NCBI GenBank assembly: GCA_021292165.1
Contig: CM037880.1
Span: 26,682,232 to 26,746,231 of the forward strand
Direction: 5' to 3'
Source: Shinisaurus crocodilurus
Taxonomy: Eukaryota; Chordata; Lepidosauria; Squamata; Shinisauridae
Length of the DNA: 64,000 bases
Each line of letters begins with the position of its first letter. The stretch's first letter is position 1. Made by a program: the position numbers and the translations under genes. The notes beneath the pieces were generated by a model, which did no database searches, was not told the origin of the DNA, and saw only the letters and a list, made by a program, of their open reading frames with translations. Shown in pieces: positions 1-63,869 of the stretch.

Positions 1-458
1 ATATAATATGGAAGAAAATGTTCATTCTTGACAGTTTGGGCTTTGTTCTACAGAGTCCTGTGTTTCTGTGCTTGTTCTGGTTAGATGCTATAGCAGTCAA
101 TGTAGTTCTAATCTAAAATCCACATGTGCGGGGGGGGGGGGACGACAACAGTGTAGGTTATCCCGCTACTGTCACCAGATGCAACAGAACAGCATGTTTC
201 TTTAAAAATAAATAAATTAACTTTGAGGCTTGGGTCTATAGAACTCACTGCCACAGTTTTTAATAAAGTTCTCAATTAGACCTCACCGCTAGGGAATGCT
301 GCCTCAGCTATAAAACCTTTTAACTGCTGCCACTAAAATAACCCTCTCTACCTAAAAGAAACTCAGTAGCCTGGTTCCTATGGTGTAGGCATGGGACTGA
401 CATTACCACTAGAGACCACCTTCCAGAATGAACAAAAAATAAGATGTTAATTAACAGT
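1..458. other. Intronic or upstream sequence, no gene seen
   Basis: AT-rich sequence with a poly-G run at about 129-141. No splice-flanked open segment resembling the L27-encoding exons of MPP7 was found. It ends at the left terminus of DIRS copy A. Confidence 0.5.
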
Positions 459-2748
459 TCTTCTTCGTGGTCTCTGTGCATCACACACATGGGCTCTGCG
501 CGTGCGCGGAGGCCGCTTCGGGAAGATTCCATAGCTGAGGCAAATTTTGGGTGGGAACCCCTCCCCCCCTGCGTCTCTATTACGCGGGTTCCCGCCCTCT
601 CCCTCAGTTCCTCTTCGACCGCCATCGCGTGTGGCTGTTTCTTCGAGAGGTTCTTCGATTCTTCACAGAATCCAACAAAAAGCTGAGGATTCTTCTTCTT
701 ATCTTCTTTCCCCCCGTTCTTCGTGGGATCCTTCAAACTAATTATGGCTCCGAAAGCCCCCTTCCGCAAATGCGTGAGGTGCGGGACCAAGCTTCCCCCG
801 GCGGAGGGGCACTCGCTTTGTCTCTCATGCCTTGGAGAAGGCCACAACGTGGACGCTTGCCATCACTGCCAAGCGTTCACGAAACAAGCGAGAAAGCATA
901 GGGCGGACAAATTGACGGTGATTCTTTATAAAAAAAGCCTTCCAACCGCCCGCAGAAAAGCCTTCCACTTTACCAAGGCCTAGTACACCGCCTTTGCACA
1001 CGGTCTCCTCAGCGGACGCTCAGGAGGCCTACATGGCCACAATGATATCCAAAAGTAAGGCCAAGAAGGCACGCAGAGAGAAAGAGGAAGCGAAAAGGAA
1101 AAGCAAGGAACGAAAGGAAAAAGCGAGGAGATTAGCAAAGAAACTGGCTTCGTCGCTCTCGGGATCGAGATCGACGCTAGCTATGGACCCGACGGATGTT
1201 GTGGCCACTGAACGCCCGGCTGGGCATAAATCTCCTACCGCTTCGGTCCCCTCGGGCTCGAGGGACCCACCGCCTTGCCCCGCTCCAAAAGCTCCTTCGG
1301 GCTCGAAGGAAGCTGAACAGGCCATCTCGTGTTCGGATGGGGAGATCGTGGACTCGCCGTCGGACTCGAGACCTTTGGCACAGACCTCTGCCCTGCCGTC
1401 TTTCGCCTCCCCGGTTCGTGGAGTACGGGCTCGTACCCCACGAACTCTATCCAGATCACTCGAGATCGAGGAGGTTCTGATCACCCAGGACCAGGCTTCA
1501 TCCAGATCCTCAGCCTCAAGATCACGAGATCCCCAACGCTACAGGGAGAGATCCCGCGATTCCAGGGACTCGAGATATTCTTCGAGGTCACGGGACACCT
1601 ACCGTCGAGGACGTTCTCCAGTGTCTGAGTATAGATACCAAACAACTTATCGGTCCCGAGATAGATCTCCACCTAGGGGACGTTCCCCACCAAGGCGGGA
1701 GAGAACAGCTGCGAGCCCCAGGAGGTCTCCACCGACTCGACTCCTGGCCCTCCCGGCACACGGTGAAGGAAGAGATGACCAGCTAAAGACCTTTTCGTTG
1801 GAGGCTGTTTCCCGGTCCCGTAGATCGTCGACTCCAGGCTCACCTATTTCGAACTCGGACTCGATCATTTCTCCACATCTCCGGACCAACAGGTCACCAC
1901 CCAGCCGGCGGTATCCCCTTCCAAAGATATGGGCACCTTCCAGGAGCAGATCTTCCGAATGGCCCAAGCCCTCGGTCTAGAGACGGTGGTTGAGGAGAAA
2001 AAAGCAGTGGACCCCCTATTTGATGCGGTCTCGAAATCCTCTTCGGGCCCGACACTGCTTCCAATTACTCCCACGATGTTGGAGACGGTGCAGGGTTCAT
2101 GGAGCTCCCCATCCACAGCTCCTCCCACGGCAAGGCGCCTCGACGCACTCTACAAAGTTAGGCTAGACACAGCCAAGTTTCTCTTCTCACACCCAACTCC
2201 GAACTCAATGATAGTTGAGTCAGCGGAGTCCAAGTCGGGCAAACAACACTCAACTCCATCAGACCCCGAAGGGAAAAAGCTAGACAACTTCGGACGAAGA
2301 GTCTACACTTCGAGCGCCCTGGGGATCCGGGTCGCCGGGTACCAAGCTACAATGGCAAGGTACCAACTTTTCCTTTGGGAGAAGATGAGCGGTCTGATAG
2401 ACTATTTACCGGATGAGAAGAGAGACTTGGCTAGAGTCTTCCAGGCCGAAGCAATGAACATGTCCAGGCAGCAGATCCACACTGCCAGACACCAAGGGGA
2501 TTGTCATGGGAGGTCCCTGGTGAGCGCAGTCGCCCTCCGCCGACACGCCTGGCTACGGTCCTCAACCTTAACTACTGAGGCTAAAGCCAAGATCGAGAAC
2601 CTGCCCTTCGATGGAGTTGGTCTCTTTAATGACAAGACAGACGACTCTCTCGATGCGGTCCAAAAAGCCCAGGTGAACGCAAGGAAGATGGGGCTCCTTC
2701 CGATGCCACCGGCTAGGCCATACAGGCACCGTAGATGGGCCCCGTTTT
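459..2748 (+). mobile_element. DIRS-type retrotransposon copy A, 5' half only
   Basis: The left end (TTCTTCTTCGTGGTCTCTGTG) matches the left terminus implied by the internal complementary region of copy C. It is followed by the GC-rich left inverted repeat up to about 625 and a gag-like coding region. The element stops abruptly at about 2745, inside the end of gag, where the sequence becomes unrelated and AT-rich. No RT, RNase H, tyrosine recombinase or right repeat follows, so about 60% of the element is missing. It keeps the CTCTGTG segment that the left end of copy C has lost. It lies in the same orientation as MPP7. Confidence 0.88.
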
Positions 2749-2774
2749 TATTTATGAAAGTGAATAAAATGTAA
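744..2774 (+). pseudogene. DIRS copy A gag-like gene, frameshifted
   Basis: The first frame starts MAPKAPFRKCVRCGTK at 744 and carries a CxxC...H...CxxC putative zinc-binding block (CVRC, CLSC, HHC). A second frame (about 994-1980) is rich in Ser/Arg dipeptides. A third (1929-2774) holds the conserved region: LFSHPTPNS, YQATMARYQLFLWEK, DYLPDEKRDLARVFQ, LRRHAWLRS and DSLDAVQKA. Copies B and C contain the same order of blocks, so this is the nucleocapsid-like ORF1 of the element. Two frame changes (0 to 1 at about 985, 1 to 0 at about 1930) break it. Its last ~10 codons run into non-element sequence and end at an unrelated stop. Function as Gag is inferred from position in DIRS elements. Confidence 0.8.
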
Positions 2775-3070
2775 CTCTTCAATAATAAGTTGAGATTGCT
2801 TGAAGGTTCTTAAATTAAATATGGTTGTTTACCATTCCTAAGCTGAGTCTTTCCCAGCTAAAAATAAATTTCAATAGCTTTTCCTTCAGGTCAGATTTCA
2901 GTGAGCTTCACTCCACAAACAGGGACAGGTTTAGGAACTTGCTTACAAATAGGAACAGATGCTATACATCAGTCTTCCTCTGCCTCCACTTCGTCCTGCA
3001 TCTTCTGGGTTTTAAGACGATTCAGATGTTTCAGGGACTACTTGTTGATATTCTCTCTGGCCAGACATTA
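2749..3070. other. AT-rich intronic sequence, nothing recognised
   Basis: Sequence between the truncated DIRS copy A and a small foldback. A frame is open from 2825 to 3148 but has no recognisable motif or splice context. Confidence 0.4.
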
Positions 3071-3075
3071 AATAG

Positions 3076-3250
3076 GAACCTAAAATATGTATACCTTGGG
3101 TTTGCTCATAAAATTAACATGTTTGGTCTATTAAATTTAAAAGTATAGTTTATTCAGACAATTACAAATTTACTGAGTTCACTCTAAAAAGTTTTAAGTA
3201 TAATGATAATTTTATGAGCAAACCAAGTTATACATAATATAACTTTAGGA
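3076..3250. repeat. Foldback (inverted repeat) element, about 45-bp arms
   Basis: The left arm (about 3076-3118, containing GGTTTGCTCATAAAATTA) is the imperfect reverse complement of the right arm (about 3204-3250, containing TAATTTTATGAGCAAACC). An AT-rich loop of about 85 bp separates them. The layout suggests a small non-autonomous DNA element. No target duplication was established. Confidence 0.65.
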
Positions 3251-3279
3251 ACATAAAGGCTGTTTTATGTTCCTAAAGT
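3242..3279. repeat. Perfect 16-bp hairpin
   Basis: ACTTTAGGAACATAAA (3242-3257) and its exact reverse complement (3264-3279) are separated by six bases. The hairpin overlaps the right arm of the neighbouring foldback and the left target duplication of the adjacent hAT-like MITE. Confidence 0.85.
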
Positions 3280-3414
3280 ATCCCTCCCCAGAGTGGTGCT
3301 GCCCAGATGTTTTAGACTACTATGCCCAGCATTCCTGACCATTGGCCATGCTGCCTGAGGCTGATGGGAACGGAAGTCCAAAATATATGGAAGGCATCAG
3401 GTTGGGGAAGGCTG
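3279..3414. mobile_element. hAT-like MITE, 136 bp, 8-bp target duplication
   Basis: The element is flanked by a perfect 8-bp duplication, TCCTAAAG (3271-3278 and 3415-3422). The termini are imperfect inverted repeats (TATCCCTCCCCAGAGTGGTG against CAGCCTTCCCCAACCTGATG). The interior has the motif TTGGCCATGCTG, shared with a second 136-bp element at 12529 and with fragments at 4930 and 54507. An 8-bp duplication is characteristic of hAT transposition. There is no coding capacity, so it is non-autonomous. Confidence 0.85.
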
Positions 3415-3422
3415 TCCTAAAG

Positions 3423-4066
3423 CAACAAAGTGACTTTAGATCTGTGAAGAGTGCTAAAAAAATAAGTACTGCTTATTTTTCAATTTCCCAAAATTTCTGT
3501 TTTTGGGGGGCGGGGGGACACGCTTTTTTCCCATGGCTTCAAAATTTCTGGAAATTTTACATCTCTAACCTTCCCCATCAACATGGAGGTTGCAGGGTGG
3601 AAGGGTCCGGGCCAACACGCGCATCCTGTTTCCCCTCCATGCTTAAGAGTTTTGAACAACTGAATAGAGCTAGATTCTTACACCCTTCTGAATGGGTGTA
3701 CATGGTGTGAATTCATGTTCTGTGAAATGTGTGAATAGCCCTAGGGTGAGGCGCATTTCCTGCATGTCCTTTCCCCACCACCCAGAAAGGAACACCAGGG
3801 ATCAGGGCCCTTGCTCTGTATTTCTGCCTTCAGAGAGGCAGCACAAGGGCCCCAATCCCCACATTTCCTTGTCTCAGCAGATGGGAAAGAAGAGCAGGGA
3901 AGAGCCCTTGTGTTGTGTTTCTGCTTTCTTAAAGATAGTGAAAGGCCTTGATATTTCTACTTCCCCATCTGTGCATTCCATGTCTCCCCAGTTACCTGAG
4001 AGTGAAACTACATGTTAAAGATGTAGCTAGTAGCTATGTCTTTTTTTACTCAAAAGTAAGCACAGG
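3423..4066. other. Intronic sequence, nothing recognised
   Basis: No homology, exon or structured repeat recognised. A short G-rich run lies at about 3505-3518. Open frames here are short and unsupported. Confidence 0.4.
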
Positions 4067-4305
4067 GCACCTGATCAGGATTGGGACCTAGCATGGAGGG
4101 TAGGTGGGCTTTAACTGTTTGCCCAGCACTGTGATCCCTATCTGGAACGGGTCCCCTTGCCTGCAATTTATATTACAACTGGATCACTTTCTGGCAGTGT
4201 AAATTGCAGGCATGGGGCCCTAATCCGGATTGGGATCACAGCAGGCAACAATGGGTTAAAGTCTCCTGTCCCCTCATTTTAGGGTCTCAATCCATGTAGT
4301 AATAT
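4067..4305. repeat. Foldback element, about 240 bp
   Basis: The left half (4067-4175) is the imperfect reverse complement of the right half (4195-4305). Paired segments include GGATTGGGACC with GGTCTCAATCC, CTTTAAC with GTTAAAG, CTGTGATCCC with GGGATCACAG, and TTGCCTGCAATTTA with TAAATTGCAGGCA. Coding potential is absent. It is most simply a MITE or foldback element. I could not fix termini or a target duplication. Confidence 0.7.
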
Positions 4306-4639
4306 GCAGTTTGATCCTGAGAGTTCATATTCCATAACTAAAAGAATAAACATTGTACATAGAATCCACTAGATTCTCTCTGCAACATAGAATCCATCTG
4401 TAAACATTGGAACTCCTCACACATCCCTACTCAGATATCAGCAATTTCCTAGGTTAAACGACCCAGGAATTGGCATTATATGCAAACCAGGTCAATAAAG
4501 TACATCAGTAATTTTCACCAAAATTTGAAAGAAATATATAGAATAAAGGGGTAAATTATGTCAATTTTCACCACTTTTAACTTGCTGTGCCTGTGGGAAA
4601 TTTCATTAGATCAGTTTGCAATTTGGCACGGCTATAGAA

Positions 4640-4916
4640 CTGTGAATTATTTACCCCCGATAACCTGTGGCATGTGCCACTCTGCCAGCCATCATTTTGA
4701 ATAAACAACCCTCACATAACCCTACAACAAGCCGAAGATTATGTGAGGGTTGCTTATCCCTCATGTAATCCCCGATGGCTGGGTTTGGATGAAATGTCAA
4801 CTCCCCAATCGAACCCCCCATATTCAAATCTTGTCTGGTGCACGCTGCAGTTCACCATGGCTTAAATAACCCATGATGAGCATTGGCATGTCATGCAAGC
4901 TGGGTCAATGAGTGTG
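4640..4916. repeat. Degenerate foldback element related to the one at 8891
   Basis: It contains an inner palindrome (CAACCCTCACATAA ... TTATGTGAGGGTTG at about 4704-4752). Its right end (CATGACATGCC ... reading CTCATTGACCCAGCTTGCAT on the other strand) resembles the terminal GACTCAGCTTGCGTGTCACG of the element at 8891-9162. The segment CAGCCATCATTTTGAATA also recurs there. It is a decayed member of that family. Confidence 0.5.
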
Positions 4917-4929
4917 TCTACTGCACTCA

Positions 4930-5065
4930 AGAGCAACCTTCCCAACCTGGTGTCCTCCAGATGTTCCCAGCATTCTTGCTCTTTGGCCATGCTGGCTGAG
5001 GCTGATGTGAGTTGAAACCCAAAACACCTGGAGGGCATTTTGGAAGGCTGCCGAAGGCTGTTCTA
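4930..5065. mobile_element. Degraded hAT-like MITE
   Basis: It resembles the 136-bp elements at 3279 and 12529: AACCTTCCCAACCTGGTGTC at the left, TTTGGCCATGCTGGCTGAGG inside and TTTTGGAAGGCTG at the right. No clean target duplication was found. Confidence 0.55.
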
Positions 5066-5825
5066 CAGTACTATCACCTAGGGCTTTTTTTTTTTTAAAG
5101 AGACCCAATAATTAAGAAACAAAAGCATTTGAATTTTAAAAATACATTTAAAAAAAGAAGAAACCCTCATTTTTATCCTTCTGAAGGAATCGAAAGCTGA
5201 ATTGGGAAAACTGGGGAAAGAAATACCATCTGGAAGAGTATTAATACTTTCACCAGATGGCATGAAGTGGCTGCATATTTGTGTTGACTTTAAGAATAAC
5301 TCAACAGCCCAAATTGTCTCCTGAGGTTACTAGCCTGGAGCAAGAGAAAGCAGGAATCTAAAGAGGCAAAAAGTCATGAGCCTTCTGTTTACTAATACTG
5401 TATGGCTAACCGCTGCAGGTAAATTCATCAGTTCATACTGGTGGATATAAAATATTTAAAATTATATTTTCATGAGAGGAAATTGCCTTTTTGTTACAGG
5501 AAGTCACATGCCACAATAAAACTGCCATGTTTAAAGGGGAAAAATAGGTATATGATTCCAAATAATATTACTATACTATGCGCCATACTTTAGATGATAA
5601 ACATGTTTTATCATATGGATGTAGTTGAGTTACATTAGTGTGTGTGGTTTGGAAAAGGTACATAGTCTGAAAGAGCTGCCATGAAATCAAATCTAGGGTA
5701 TTGTTTTCCATACCAAAAGCAATGATATTGTTGGGATGGAGCTGTTGTGATGGCCCCAACTTTCTCAAGTTCTGAATTTGATTTAGAGATAAGCATCTAA
5801 ATGTTCAAAATGAGTTCCCTTACAG
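5066..5825. other. AT-rich intronic sequence, nothing recognised
   Basis: Contains a T-run at about 5086-5096. No exon or repeat family recognised. Confidence 0.4.
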
Positions 5826-6453
5826 AATTAAAGAAAAATAAGAAACCAGGAAAGAACTGCAAATTTTACACAGGAGGTCCGTACTATACCATTAAAATAA
5901 TGTATAAAACATAGTTAAAACTTCACGACAAAAGGTACAAACATAGGTAGATTGGTAAACAAAAAATAAACCAAGTTTGAAGTACACAATACTATATAAA
6001 ATGTGTTGAAGTCAGATAAAACTTATCATAACACTGTTACAAATTTTCAGTCTCAGACTACAAGGGCAATCTATTGAAGTTAATGTGGTTGTTTCTCAAA
6101 TGACTGCTTCAGCATGGATCCAGAGAATCCAATATCCAAACTAGTACCGCTCAGGGTAGATACTTTTTGGAAATAAAGTAACAAATATTTATTTTCTATC
6201 TTACTAGTCCTTTCCCGTTTGTTGTCAGTCATTTGAAGTTTTGTAAATCTGCCAGTGAAGAAGACTGTCCAGTCAAAATGCATTTGGCAAACAACAATAC
6301 TAACTTCAATAGATTGCCCTTGTAATCTGAAACTCAAAATTTGTACAAGGGTTAAAACTATGTTTTCTAAATTATTTTAATGGTATAGTATTGATCTCCT
6401 GTGTGAAATGTTGCAATTTTTTCCTGATTTCCCATTTTTCTTTTGATTTAATT
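5826..6453. repeat. AT-rich foldback element with asymmetric arms
   Basis: The left arm (5826-6102) and right arm (about 6285-6453) are imperfect reverse complements. The match runs in two blocks. The outer one holds ACACAGGAG, ACTATACCATTAAAATAAT and AAAACATAGTT. The inner one holds ACAAGGGCAATCTATTGAAG, present as its reverse complement near 6306-6326. About 105 bp of the left arm (about 5932-6038) has no partner in the right arm. The centre (6103-6284) is mostly unpaired. No coding capacity is seen; it is a non-autonomous element of unknown class. Confidence 0.75.
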
Positions 6454-6840
6454 GGTCAGGAAAATGATATCTTCTGTTTGACCTCACTTACAGAACTATA
6501 CATTGTGAAATGAGGATTGCTCAACGCCTTAATCTGAAAAATATTGTACTGCAACGAGACATGGCAAGCGATTTCTCAGTATTAATTTCTTGCTAGATCA
6601 TGTCTAAGAATTTAGTTGAATGTCAATATTTATATTTAGGCAGTATAGGGATTTGAATCATACCTCCTTTAAAGTTCTAAATATGGAGCATGTTTACATT
6701 AATGAATCATAAACACAGAACTGTAGCTAAAACAAAATAGCCTTTCTAAAACTCCCAATGTGCATCATCATCAGGCGATCACTCGTGACCGAGTAAGATT
6801 GTCTTCCAGGATAAAAATTTACAAAAAGGAAATTTTAAAA
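6454..6840. other. Intronic sequence, nothing recognised
   Basis: AT-rich, with no exon-like segment or recognised repeat. Confidence 0.4.
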
Positions 6841-6872
6841 GGAGGAAATTCTAAAGAAAAATTGTGTAGACT

Positions 6873-8886
6873 CTAGCGATGGGTCCGTAAGTGACTGTGG
6901 AGGCCAATTCTAGATCCACACAGTTTCCCACAGTGAGGACACAGGTTACCAGATGGAAGATGGTCCTGTAAAGGATTCGTTTGACGTGCTTTTCGCTTAG
7001 CACGTTTCTCCCTTTCACCTTGCACTCGGGCTTCTTCAAAGTCCATAGAACCTTTGTGAAAGGCCAACCTCCAGTTAGATCATTCATGGGCCAGAGCTTC
7101 CCAGTTTTCGATGTTTATATTGCATTTTTTTAGATTAGCCTTAAGAACATCTTTAAACCTCTTATATTGACCACCGATATTCCGCTTTCCATCCTTGAGT
7201 TGGGAATAAAGTAACTGCTTTGGGAGACGGCAGTCAGGCATTCGAACAACATGACCGGTCCACTGAAGTTGGTGTTGAAGGATCATTTTTTCAACGCTAG
7301 TAGTCTTTGCTTCTTCCAGTACACTGACATTTGTTCGCCTATCTTCCCAAGTAATTCGCAGGATTTTCCGGAGGCAACGTTGATGAAATCTTTCAAGGAG
7401 TTGGAAGTGCTGTTTATAGATAGTCCATGTTTCGCAGGCATACAATAAAGTTGGCAATACAATGGCTTCATAAACCAGTATTTTGGTCTTCTTACAAATA
7501 TCCCGATCCTCGAACACTCTTATGTTTCATTCGAGAAAACACGGCACTTGCGGAGCTCAAACGATGCTGGATTTCACTGTCGATGTTAGCTGTAACAGAA
7601 AGATAGCTGCCAAGATAGAGAAAATGATCAACATTTTCCAGTATTGTCCCGCCAAGCTGGATAGATGGCATCATCAAAGGGTTAGCTTGCACTTGCTGAT
7701 GAAGCACTTTGGTTTTTTTGATGTTAAGTGAGAGACCAAGTTTTTCGTATGCTTCTGCAAAAGCATTTAGGATAGTTTGGAGATCATCCTCTGAATGTGC
7801 GGAGACCACATTATCATCAGCATACTGAAGTTCCACAACGGAGGTTGTAATTACCTTACTTTTTGCTTTCAGCCTGCTGAGATTAAAAAGCTTTCCATCT
7901 GTTCGATATTTCATAGATCATAGAGTTGGAAGGAGCCTACAAGGCTATCGAGTCCAACCCCCTGCTCAATGCAGGAAACTAGAGGAGGGGGTCTCCCATC
8001 CAAGTAATAACCAGGCTTGACCCTGCTTAGCTTTCCACGCTCAGACAAGCTGAGCCAGCGTAAGCCACAGGCCTGTCATATATAATTCCCACACCAGTGG
8101 GAAGTTTCCCCTCGACAAGATGTAAAATCATGGCGATGAAAATAGCAAATAATGTTGGGGCGATAACACATCCCTGTTTAACACCTGATCCCACTTTAAA
8201 TGGAGCACCATGAGAGCCGTTGTTGTCCAAAACCGTTGCCGTCATGTTGTCATGGAGAAGTCGCAAGATATTCACAAATTTATTGGGGCATCCAATTTTC
8301 ATAAGGATAGTCCAGAGAGCTGTTCAGTCTACAGTATCAAAGGCCTTAGCCAGATCAATAAATGCCATATAAAGGGGTTGATTTTGCTCCCGGCATTTTC
8401 TTGGAGCGACATGCAGTAAAAATCATGTCTACTGTCCCTCTAGAGGGGCGGAAACCATATTGAGTTTCAGGGAGAATCTCTTCTGAAATAGATAGAAGAC
8501 GGTTTGCGAGAATCCTAGCAAATATTTTACCTGCGGTTGCTAAGAGAGAAATGCCCCGATAGTTTCCACAGTCTGTTCTATCACCCTTCTTAAAGAGGGT
8601 GATAATTATGGCATCCCTGAAGTCTTCTGGGATCTCTTCTCTTATCCAGATTTTTTCGATGAGTTTTTGAAGATGTTGTACAAGTTCGGGGGGGCCCTTC
8701 TTTAAAGATTTCAGCAGGAATCCCATCTGGTCCACTAGCTTTGTTGTTCTTCATTTGATTAATGGCTTTTTTTACTTCATCCAAAGTGGGGATGTGAATA
8801 TGGTCTGTCTTAGTTTGTGAATCTGGAAATGTAGAAAACTTTCCAGTAGCAATATAAAATGTAAAGGCAAGACGTGTAAGGTACAT
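6873..8886 (-). pseudogene. LINE ORF2 remnant (RT plus C2H2 finger), broken
   Basis: Pieces in three frames: 8590-8886 (connector, NNKASGPDGIPAEIFKEG), 8355-8735 (RT fingers), 8027-8302 (RT palm with QGCVIAPTLF), 7492-7914 (YADD box and thumb), 7080-7517 (post-RT domain) and 6873-7067 (zinc finger). The palm Asp-containing block lies across a frameshift and stop near 8310-8370. The RT cannot be made in one piece. Confidence 0.8.
7914..8076 (-). mobile_element. 5S-rRNA-derived SINE with CR1-like tail, copy 1
   Basis: On the minus strand the head resembles 5S rRNA (GAAAGCTAAGCAGGGTCAAG, then CTTGGATGGGAGACC), covering the internal RNA polymerase III promoter region (box A, intermediate element, box C). 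It is followed by CCTGCATTGAGCAGGGGGTT and a tail like the CR1 3' end at 44880. It is inserted in the antisense LINE with a short ATAT duplication. The same SINE occurs at 9371 and 37163. Confidence 0.88.
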
Positions 8887-8890
8887 GTAG

Positions 8891-9162
8891 GACCGATTTT
8901 CCCATCACGATAAGTCATCAAGGGTTAATTCAGCCACAGGGCTCTGAGACATGCACCAGCCACCATTTTGAATACGCGAGCCATGGTGGGGGTGTGCCAT
9001 GGCTTGCTGTGTCATGGGTTATTTGGGAGACAATTGTTTAACCCTCAAATAACCCATGATGCCTGGGTTCACAAGACACAACAAGCCATAGCACACCCCT
9101 GCCACATCTTGTATTTTCAAAATGATGGCCACAGTGGCTTATCGTGACACGCAAGCTGAGTC
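8891..9162. repeat. Foldback element, 272 bp, GTAG flanks
   Basis: The arms are long imperfect inverted repeats: CCACCATTTTGAATAC pairs with GTATTTTCAAAATGATGG, GGGGGTGTGCCATGGCTTG with CAAGCCATAGCACACCCC, and CATGGGTTATTTGGG with CAAATAACCCATG. Termini share ATCACGATAAG / CTTATCGTGAC. GTAG flanks both sides (8887-8890, 9163-9166), a possible 4-bp target duplication. The terminal motif (GACTCAGCTTGCGTGTCACG on the minus strand) belongs to the CTGGGTT-type foldback group in this window. Confidence 0.75.
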
Positions 9163-9370
9163 GTAGTATTTAGTCTTTCCAGTTTTCCTTTCATGAACTG
9201 AGAGACCTCAGCTTCCGATTTGCATGAGATATCTTCTTCTGTAGTTTCTCTTTATTGATGTCTAAGGAATTTTCATAGTTTTGCCAACTAACAAAAGGTG
9301 TCCTTTAAACTGGATGGAAGGAAGAGTATAGCACATATTTTATTGCTTTATCCTGAAATGATGATGCATT

Positions 9371-9537
9371 ACAGGCCTGTGGCTTACGCTGGCTCAGCTT
9401 GTCTGAGTGTGGAAAGCTAAGCAGGGTCAGGCCTGGTTATTACTTGCATGGGAGACCCCTCCTCTAGTTTCCTGCATTGAGCAGGGGGTTGGACTCGATA
9501 GCCTTGTAGGCGCCTTCCAACTCTATGATCTATGAAA
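9371..9537 (+). mobile_element. 5S-rRNA-derived SINE with CR1-like tail, copy 2
   Basis: The plus-strand order is CTGTGGCTTACGCTGGCTC, a 5S-like segment (GGAAAGCTAAGCAGGGTCAG, GGGAGACC), TTTCCTGCATTGAGCAGGGG and a tail GGTTGGACTCGATAGCC ... CTTCCAACTCTATGATC. The tail matches the 3' end of the CR1 copy in this window, which suggests mobilisation by CR1 (inference). Confidence 0.9.
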
Positions 9538-9816
9538 TTATGCAATTTCAGGGTGCGTTGCACCATCTTTTCAGGCAGTAGTTTACTCCAGCAATCACTT
9601 CAGCAGTAAAGTACTTCACTATTGTAATTTTCGTACTGCCACTTAAGGACTAAAGTACTGTCCCTAGGCTTAAAAGAACATTTAACACCAAACCACTGCT
9701 GGTCAAGTGCAAACCCTACAGCAATAAGAGAAAACAAACAGTAGTGTTGGTAGCAAACTGCCAGTGCAAATCCCGTATTATGCTTTTCAATTGACAGTTG
9801 CTTTTTGTTAATCTGA

Positions 9817-63664
<53,848 letters not shown>

Positions 63665-63869
63665 GTAAGTAATTTTTGTCTTCTCACAAAAGTGGAATGT
63701 TGCCATAGTTTTTGTATCTATCAGTGAAGATTGCCACATGAACCTTGATTTTAACTTGTTCACAGTGCAGATAATTTCAACATAACTAAAATAATAGTAT
63801 TACTTTAGGGAAGCTGAATGAGGGAGACTGATCACTCCAGGAGCTACCTTTGCCCTCTCTCCACCCTGC

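Larger units (their letters stand above)
6841..8890 (-). mobile_element. Antisense, 5'-truncated non-LTR retrotransposon (LINE) with C-terminal zinc finger
   Basis: Read on the minus strand, this encodes the reverse transcriptase and C-terminus of a LINE: FKKGDRTDCGNYRGISLLATAG split over frames, then GFRPSRGTVDMIF, GVKQGCVIAPTLFAIFI, LQYADDNVV (the YADD catalytic box), LLYACETWTIY, LQWTGHVVRMPD and a final C2H2-like finger CPHCGKLCGSRIGLHSHLRTH (about 6873-6940). The lineage is a family with a terminal zinc finger; I cannot assign the clade with certainty. It is 5'-truncated (begins near 8886) and carries frameshifts and stops. A 5S-derived SINE splits it at 7914-8076. It lies opposite to MPP7 in an intron or upstream region. 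Confidence 0.85.

Noticed and set aside
320..847. 175-codon open frame on the minus strand
   Set aside because: It overlaps the left repeat and gag start of DIRS copy A in antisense; no homology or splice context.
1029..1484. 151-codon minus-strand frame
   Set aside because: Mirror of the Ser/Arg-rich gag region of DIRS copy A; open because of composition.
9371..9537. Functional 5S rRNA gene
   Set aside because: Only part of the 5S sequence is present, fused to a CR1-like tail and repeated in three places, so it is a SINE.
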